Shown here: in pieces, positions 58,794 through 64,000 of the stretch
Numbering within the stretch: the stretch's first letter is position 1
How the letters are laid out: the number at the start of each line of letters is the position of its first letter
From: Gaiellasilicea sp035556515
Lineage (GTDB): Bacteria; Actinomycetota; Thermoleophilia; Gaiellales; Gaiellaceae
NCBI GenBank assembly: GCA_035556515.1
Contig: DATMEO010000087.1
Coordinates: 1-64,000, forward strand
Length of the DNA: 64,000 nt
Direction: 5' to 3'
The notes under the pieces: model-generated
What the model was told of the DNA's origin: nothing
The model's database searches: none
What the model saw: only the letters and a program-made list of their open reading frames with translations
Translations under genes and position numbers: made by a program

Positions 58794-60893
58794 ATGAGAG
58801 AGAAGTCTCGACACCGGGGAGCCCGTCGCTTCGCCGTGCTCGTGCTCTTCGCCGTGACCGCCTCGATCGCCTCGTCGGCGAGCGCGGAGATCCCGCCGGA
58901 CGCCGCGAACCACCCGCTGCTCCAGCCGATCGACGCGCAGAACTGGGTCGATCAGGGGGAGCTGACATGGGACGCCTACACGCAGGCCCGGCCGGACTCC
59001 TGGAACGACACGACGGGCTCGGATGGCTCCGTCAGCCAGTACCGGACGGCCGTCATCCTGCTCGAGTTTCAGGACCAGCCGATGCTGATCACGCAGCCGG
59101 CCGGCGCGCATCCGTTCGGCAATCCGCAGTCGGGTTGGGAGCCGGTTCCGCGTGAGGACGTCGCGGATTGGTACTACGACTACTACGCCGTGCCGAACCA
59201 GTACAACGGCGGCCAGACGCTGCACGGGTACTGGATGGAGGACAGCCACGGCCAGATCGGCGTCGACGTCGAGGTGTTCGGGCCGTACACGCTGCCCGGC
59301 AAGCTGCACGAGTACGGCATCCCCGACGGAGGCTTCAACGCCCCACGCGAGGCGTACTGCCCGCAGGGAGACAGCTGCACCAAGAACTTGCGCACCGACG
59401 GAGGCGCGCTCTGGCGGGCCGACATCGGCTGCCCGTCGGGCCTCTGCGGTTTCGACAACGGCTTCTACGTCAGCGCCGGCCACGACGAGTCGTCGACGTG
59501 GCAGGAGTTCGGCGAGATGATGTTCCAGACGCGCGACGACATTCCGGACGCTTTCGGGCCGCCGCGCAATCCCGACGGGAGCGCGCCGCTGAACCAGCTC
59601 GGGCAGCCGATGCCGAACTGGGCGGACACCCGCTACGTCGACTGGACGTCGTGGAGGGCGGCCGCCAACCACTGGCCGAACGCCGGCGGCGGCACGTCGA
59701 CGCAGGCCGAGAGCTCGGGGCTCAGCGTCTTCGCCCACGAGTTCAGTCACCTCCGCGGCCTGCCTGACAACTACAACAACCCGTTCGCCGACAACGAGCG
59801 CAACTTCACCGGCTACTGGGAGATGATGAGCCGAGGCACGTTCAACGGCCCGGGCGGGACGCACAACCGCTGGCAGGTCCCGAACCAGGGCGGCTCCGGG
59901 CTCGGTCCGCACCACCTGCTCCATTTCAAGAACCAGCTCGGCGTACTCACGCCCGCCGACCAGGTCACGCTGCAGCGGGACACGCTGGCGGGCCAGGGAA
60001 TCGCGGTCGTCGACCTGAAAGCGCGCGAGTCCGTGCCCGACGGCGACCTCGTCGGCCTGACGGTCGGCCTCGGATCGGGTGATCTCGCCGGGACGTGCGC
60101 GAACCAGGGCTACACGGGCGCGGACGTCTTCTATTGCCCGAACCGCACGGGGCCGAACTACCTCCACTACCGGCTGGAGGTCGTCGACCGGGTCGGGAAC
60201 GACTCGTTCATCCCCGGGCACGGGGTGCTGCTCACGAAGAGCCGCAACAGCGGCACGCCGCGCGTCTGGATGATCGACCCGAATCCGCAGGACATCGGGA
60301 TGATCGACTTCTACCGGCCGGACGGAACGCCGGTTGCGGTCGTCCGCGGTGACCCGCGGCAGCTGAACGACGCCACGTTCCACGCGGGCACCCGCTCCGG
60401 GAGCGCCTACGAGTACGTGGACACGTTCAACAACCTGCACTTCTACGTGCTCGCAGCGCGCAGGAGCGCCGACGGCGTCCTCAACTACGACGTCGGCGTC
60501 CGCCGCGTCGGCCAGGGCGATCCGTTCGCACGGGGAACGGCGGTCGGGAACCCGGCGAAGAAGGGGCAGCGGCCGGGCTTCCTCGCGACCTGCACGTTCC
60601 CACTCACGAACACCGGGACGGCCGGGACCGGCGTGTTCGACTCCGACATCTACCGGCTGTCGGCGAGCTCGAGCAGCCCCGACTGGAAGGTGACGCTGCC
60701 GAACGCGCTCGCGGCGGCGAAGGCCGGTGAGACCGTGAGTGTCCCCGTGCACGTGCTCCGGGACCCGCTCACGGACGATGGGGACGCGCGCACAACGGTG
60801 ACGCTCAGCGCGGCCTCCGAATCGGACGCGTCCAAGACCGCGACGCGGACGTGCAACGTGCACGTGCGCGACACGACGCCGGGCGCGAAGTAG
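58794..60893 (+). CDS. Secreted M6-type (immune inhibitor A-like) metalloprotease
   Basis: A 699-residue exported zinc protease. The signal peptide follows a basic start (FAVLVLFAVTASIASSASA). The metal motif is His315-Glu316-F-S-His319-L-R-G-L-P-Asp325, the HExxHxxGxxD form of M6 peptidases, and the Met-turn is likely WEMMSRGTF. A beta-rich C-terminal third (from about 560) resembles a carbohydrate- or cell-binding domain. GGGAGGGG lies before the ATG. A CCCCGG/CCGGGG hairpin (58754-58778) sits just upstream of that. Confidence 0.85.
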   Translation: MREKSRHRGARRFAVLVLFAVTASIASSASAEIPPDAANHPLLQPIDAQNWVDQGELTWDAYTQARPDSWNDTTGSDGSVSQYRTAVILLEFQDQPMLITQPAGAHPFGNPQSGWEPVPREDVADWYYDYYAVPNQYNGGQTLHGYWMEDSHGQIGVDVEVFGPYTLPGKLHEYGIPDGGFNAPREAYCPQGDSCTKNLRTDGGALWRADIGCPSGLCGFDNGFYVSAGHDESSTWQEFGEMMFQTRDDIPDAFGPPRNPDGSAPLNQLGQPMPNWADTRYVDWTSWRAAANHWPNAGGGTSTQAESSGLSVFAHEFSHLRGLPDNYNNPFADNERNFTGYWEMMSRGTFNGPGGTHNRWQVPNQGGSGLGPHHLLHFKNQLGVLTPADQVTLQRDTLAGQGIAVVDLKARESVPDGDLVGLTVGLGSGDLAGTCANQGYTGADVFYCPNRTGPNYLHYRLEVVDRVGNDSFIPGHGVLLTKSRNSGTPRVWMIDPNPQDIGMIDFYRPDGTPVAVVRGDPRQLNDATFHAGTRSGSAYEYVDTFNNLHFYVLAARRSADGVLNYDVGVRRVGQGDPFARGTAVGNPAKKGQRPGFLATCTFPLTNTGTAGTGVFDSDIYRLSASSSSPDWKVTLPNALAAAKAGETVSVPVHVLRDPLTDDGDARTTVTLSAASESDASKTATRTCNVHVRDTTPGAK

Positions 60894-60940
60894 ACCCATG
60901 GTGGGCGGGTGCGGGGCGCAAGCCTCGCCCCGCCCGCCTC

Positions 60941-60946
60941 TACTCT
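60941..60946 (+). promoter_or_regulatory. Putative -10 box (TACTCT) of the thioredoxin-like lipoprotein gene
   Basis: TACTCT is followed by seven bases and the ATG at 60954, consistent with a leaderless transcript. Confidence 0.45.
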
Positions 60947-60953
60947 GCGGACG

Positions 60954-61499
60954 ATGAGACGCCTCGCATCGCTCGCCGCGCTGTTCGTGCTCGCCTCGTG
61001 CGGCGGCGGCGAGGAGACTGCCGGCGGCGCCGCCGACCTTCCGGGGCCCGTTCCCGACGGCGTCGAGTTCGTGACGCCTCCCGCTTCCGCGCTCGCGGCG
61101 CCGGATTTCTCGGCGGAGCTGATCGATGGGACGCCGGTGACCGCGAGCGACCTCTGGCGCGATAGGCCGGTCGTGCTCGTCTTCACGGCCAGCTACTGCG
61201 ACCGCTGCAAGGAGATCCACCGCACCGCGGCCGAGGCGGTGGACGCACACGACGGGGCGATCGGCCTGCTCGGCGTCGTCGGGGAGGACGATGTCGACGG
61301 CGGGCGCGACTACGCGGACGAGCTCGACCTCGGCCATCCGCTCGCCGTGGCCGGCGAGCGGGTCTGGCTCGACTATGCCGCGCGCGAGCCGGGCCTGGTG
61401 GTGCTCGTGGCCCGCCGGGGAAAGGTGCTGCGCGGCTGGCCCGGCGGCGCCTCGGCAGTGCAGCTCAGGGCGCGGCTCGACGAGCTCATCGCGCGGTGA
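60954..61499 (+). CDS. Thioredoxin-fold (TlpA/ResA-like) lipoprotein
   Basis: A 181-residue lipoprotein. The lipobox LASC lies at residues 13-16, so it should be attached outside the membrane. The thioredoxin fold begins near APDFSAELIDG, and the redox pair is C82-D-R-C85 in TASYCDRCKEIH. Proteins of this group reduce cysteines of apocytochromes or other exported proteins. It overlaps the next lipoprotein (GTGA at 61496-61499). Confidence 0.85.
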   Translation: MRRLASLAALFVLASCGGGEETAGGAADLPGPVPDGVEFVTPPASALAAPDFSAELIDGTPVTASDLWRDRPVVLVFTASYCDRCKEIHRTAAEAVDAHDGAIGLLGVVGEDDVDGGRDYADELDLGHPLAVAGERVWLDYAAREPGLVVLVARRGKVLRGWPGGASAVQLRARLDELIAR

Positions 61500-61914
61500 A
61501 GCTCGGCGCGTGCTGTCTGCTCGCGCTCCTGCTCGCGGGCTGCTCGGCCGGCGGCGAGGACACGTCGACCGCACAGGTCCGGGTCGTGATCCCCGACAAC
61601 AACATCCGCGAGGAAGGCGTCGAGTGCGCCGGCGCGAGGCCGTTCCGTCAGATCCGTCGTGGGACCACGTTCACGGTCGAAGCGGCGGAGGGCGAGGTCG
61701 TCGCCGAGGGCGAGCTCCCGGCCGGGCGGGCGGAGAACGCCGACCCGAACATCGACTGGGGCGTCGAGCGGATCCCTACCGTCTGCGTGATGGAGCTCGA
61801 GCTCGACCTACCGGAGCGCCCGCGTTACCGCTTCGTCCTGCCCGACGCGGTTCCGCTCGAGTTCGACCGGGCACTGCTGGACGGGGACGAGCCCCTTGAG
61901 CTGGTGCTGAGCGG

Positions 61915-61918
<4 letters not shown>
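61496..61918 (+). CDS. Hypothetical lipoprotein, 140 aa
   Basis: A small exported lipoprotein with lipobox LLAGC (Cys17 or so) after a short hydrophobic helix. The rest is beta-rich and acidic, with two further cysteines (EGVECAG and PTVCVM). No family is recognised. It is coupled to the thioredoxin-like lipoprotein, which may act on its cysteines. The stop overlaps the convergent ettA by CTAG. Confidence 0.7.
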
Positions 61919-63585
<1,667 letters not shown>

Positions 63586-63594
63586 CGTCCGGGC

Positions 63595-63600
63595 ACGATA
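63595..63600 (-). promoter_or_regulatory. Putative -10 box (TATCGT) of ettA
   Basis: TATCGT ends nine bases before the GTG at 63585, leaving a leader of at most a few bases. Confidence 0.35.
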
Positions 63601-63604
63601 GCCA

Positions 63605-63610
63605 TAGGCT
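63605..63610 (+). promoter_or_regulatory. Putative -10 box (TAGGCT) of the MaoC-like gene
   Basis: TAGGCT is followed by six bases and the ATG at 63617, the leaderless spacing. Confidence 0.45.
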
Positions 63611-63616
63611 CCGCCC

Positions 63617-64000
63617 ATGCCCGGACACACCTTCGAGGACTTCCATCCCGGTCAGCTGCTCGAGCTCGGCAGCCGCACGATCACCGAGGAGGAGATCGTC
63701 GCGTTTGCGCGCCAGTTCGACCCGCAGCCGTTCCACGTCGACCCGGAGGCGGCTGCGGAATCGGTTTTCGGCGGCCTGATCGCGAGCGGCTGGCACACGG
63801 GCGCTCTGTGGATGCGCCTGTACGTCGACTCGATGCTCGGGAACGCGGACGCGCGCGGCTCCCCGGGGATCGAGGAGCTGCGATGGCTCGCGCCGGTCCG
63901 GCCAGGGGACACGCTCTCCGGCCGCCTGACCGTGCTCGAGACGACGCCCTCGGCGACCCGGCCCGACCGGGGCACTGTTCGCATCCGCGGCGAGATGGTG
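63617..64000 (+). CDS. MaoC-like (hot-dog fold) dehydratase, 5' part (cut by window edge)
   Basis: The first 128 codons of a MaoC/R-hydratase-type protein; the gene runs off the right edge. The hydratase site is seen in ARQFDPQPFHVDPEAA, where the Asp and His form the family's catalytic pair, and in GLIASGWHTGALW. LRWLAPVRPGDTLSG is the next conserved strand. Members hydrate enoyl-CoA or related thioesters. It is divergent from ettA with 31 bases between starts. Confidence 0.88.
   Translation, partial: MPGHTFEDFHPGQLLELGSRTITEEEIVAFARQFDPQPFHVDPEAAAESVFGGLIASGWHTGALWMRLYVDSMLGNADARGSPGIEELRWLAPVRPGDTLSGRLTVLETTPSATRPDRGTVRIRGEMV

Overview
The window is one continuous stretch of very GC-rich bacterial DNA with tightly packed genes on both strands, many stop/start overlaps (ATGA, GTGA, TTGA) and frequent GTG starts. 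The gene content suggests an actinobacterium, perhaps of the class Thermoleophilia (Gaiellales/Solirubrobacterales type): a caa3-type cytochrome oxidase, a SufCBD operon, TatAC, leaderless-looking starts, a DUF6458 protein and several secreted proteases. No rRNA or marker gene is present to prove this. No transposase, integrase or phage gene was found; the window reads as chromosomal backbone.

Layout. 1-2.8 kb: partial otsB, a split TauE/SafE-type permease, a ZIP metal transporter and a Fur/Zur-type repressor with its own box. 2.8-9.4 kb: secreted M23 peptidase, an hsp20-lon proteostasis operon and a secreted glycoside hydrolase. 9.4-13.7 kb: YczE-like membrane protein, then rmlA-rmlC-rmlD-SRPBCC-rmlB for dTDP-L-rhamnose. 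13.7-20.7 kb: Ser/Thr kinase, SpoIID-like protein, subtilase, vapBC and a TolB-like propeller protein. 20.7-23.6 kb: nucleotide-sugar dehydrogenase, Gfo/Idh oxidoreductase and hexapeptide acetyltransferase. 23.7-26.7 kb: tRNA-Lys(CTT) and a soluble PAS/GAF histidine kinase. 27-32.2 kb: oxidase operon coxB-coxA-usp-coxC-usp with three universal-stress-like domains. 32.3-36.6 kb: tatA-tatC-amidohydrolase-TPR-STAS-cytochrome c (minus strand). 36.6-42.3 kb: SDR, then sufC-sufB-three VOC proteins-sufD. 42.3-51.3 kb: a giant secreted hydrolase fusion, a VOC protein, a NitT/TauT-type ABC transporter, a P450, an alpha/beta hydrolase and an SDR. 51.3-55.6 kb: a minus-strand cluster yceH-like, CbxX-type AAA+ ATPase, cyclooxygenase-like peroxidase, MBL-fold protein, plus a 50-aa membrane protein. 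55.7-64 kb: FAD oxidase, MFS transporter, secreted M6-type metalloprotease, thioredoxin-like and other lipoproteins, ettA and a partial MaoC dehydratase.

Three whole-window patterns stand out. Seven of the twelve convergent gene pairs overlap by exactly four bases, CTAG, so that each gene ends in TAG inside the other; the three widely spaced convergent pairs instead carry palindromic repeats. About sixteen start codons are preceded at 6-8 bases by TANNNT and usually lack a Shine-Dalgarno sequence, as expected for leaderless mRNAs. A two-hairpin GC-rich repeat occurs three times, and an 85-bp element with perfect 18-bp inverted ends occurs once.

The best candidates for undescribed biology are the AAA+/heme peroxidase/MBL operon, the universal-stress-like proteins built into the oxidase operon, and the three VOC proteins built into the suf operon. 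No gap without a gene exceeds 300 bases.
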